A DNA stretch of 64,000 nt from Rhodoferax sp. PAMC 29310 (lineage in GTDB: Bacteria > Pseudomonadota > Gammaproteobacteria > Burkholderiales > Burkholderiaceae_C), in contig NZ_CP072852.1 of assembly GCF_017948265.1 (NCBI RefSeq), positions 3,472,001-3,536,000 on the forward strand, read 5' to 3'. Shown in pieces: positions 63,994-64,000 of the stretch. Made by a program: the position numbers and the translations under genes. The notes under the pieces were generated by a model. It had not been told where the DNA came from. It saw nothing but the letters and a program-made list of their open reading frames with translations, and ran no database searches. Every line of letters begins with the position of its first letter. Positions within the stretch are counted from its first letter, which is position 1.

Positions 63994-64000
63994 GCAAAGC

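Noticed and set aside
1..64000. tRNA, rRNA, tmRNA, riboswitches
   Set aside because: I scanned intergenic gaps by eye and saw no cloverleaf with a GTTCGA-type T-loop, no CCA-ended acceptor stem and no known riboswitch core. A covariance search would be needed to exclude small RNAs.

Overview
The window reads as chromosome of a betaproteobacterium of the order Burkholderiales, most likely family Comamonadaceae (a Rhodoferax/Polaromonas-like organism). I infer this from high-GC coding bias, from several gene orders I associate with that family (pyk-fba-purC-purE-purK-tsaC, LysM-dprA-smg, def-fmt, yajC-secD-secF), and from a dispersed repeat of about 50 bp that I recall as typical of Comamonadaceae. 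No rRNA, tRNA, CRISPR array or prophage was seen.

Layout. 1-9861: glnE (N-terminal part only, running off the left edge), yhdP, a nitrilase-like amidase, mltA with a tiny divergent membrane-protein gene, and cheV. 9858-18093: a long minus-strand polyol operon (binding protein, two permeases, ATPase, D-arabinitol/mannitol-type dehydrogenase, short-chain dehydrogenase, AraC regulator, and a secretin-like exported protein at its end). 18316-22592: an Lrp-type regulator divergent from a large indolepyruvate ferredoxin oxidoreductase. 22714-28528: yajC, secD, secF and a DUF1631 gene. 28540-34381: LysM-dprA-smg on the minus strand, divergent from def-fmt-azlC-azlD. 34443-43175: pgk, then a signalling cluster with two single-receiver proteins, a lone HPt protein, a response-regulator diguanylate cyclase and a 1778-residue hybrid kinase. 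43246-51911: pyk, fba, purC, an unknown membrane protein, a CnoX-like thioredoxin, purE, purK and tsaC. 52528-57402: DUF4337, the potassium transporter kup, and a KdpE/KdpD-like pair whose sensor lacks the KdpD N-terminus. 57883-59284: an intact IS110-family element of the IS1111 group. 59390-63993: a phosphopantetheinyl transferase and a Pls/PosA-type NRPS-like enzyme with a membrane half.

The least ordinary parts are these. (a) The IS1111-group element sits exactly in an intergenic hairpin repeat; a second, uninterrupted copy of that repeat at 52155-52191 lets the empty site be reconstructed. (b) A dispersed repeat of about 50 bp appears to be carried in frame inside at least seven protein genes, and in dprA it coincides with an extra stretch of about 30 residues. 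(c) The NRPS-like enzyme and its PPTase form a compact two-gene operon of unknown product. (d) A shortened KdpD-like kinase is linked to kup rather than kdpFABC. (e) Gene ends are packed tightly: a TCATGA that starts two divergent genes, a CTAG that stops two convergent genes, a 94-bp overlap of pgk with a receiver gene, and many ATGA-type overlaps.
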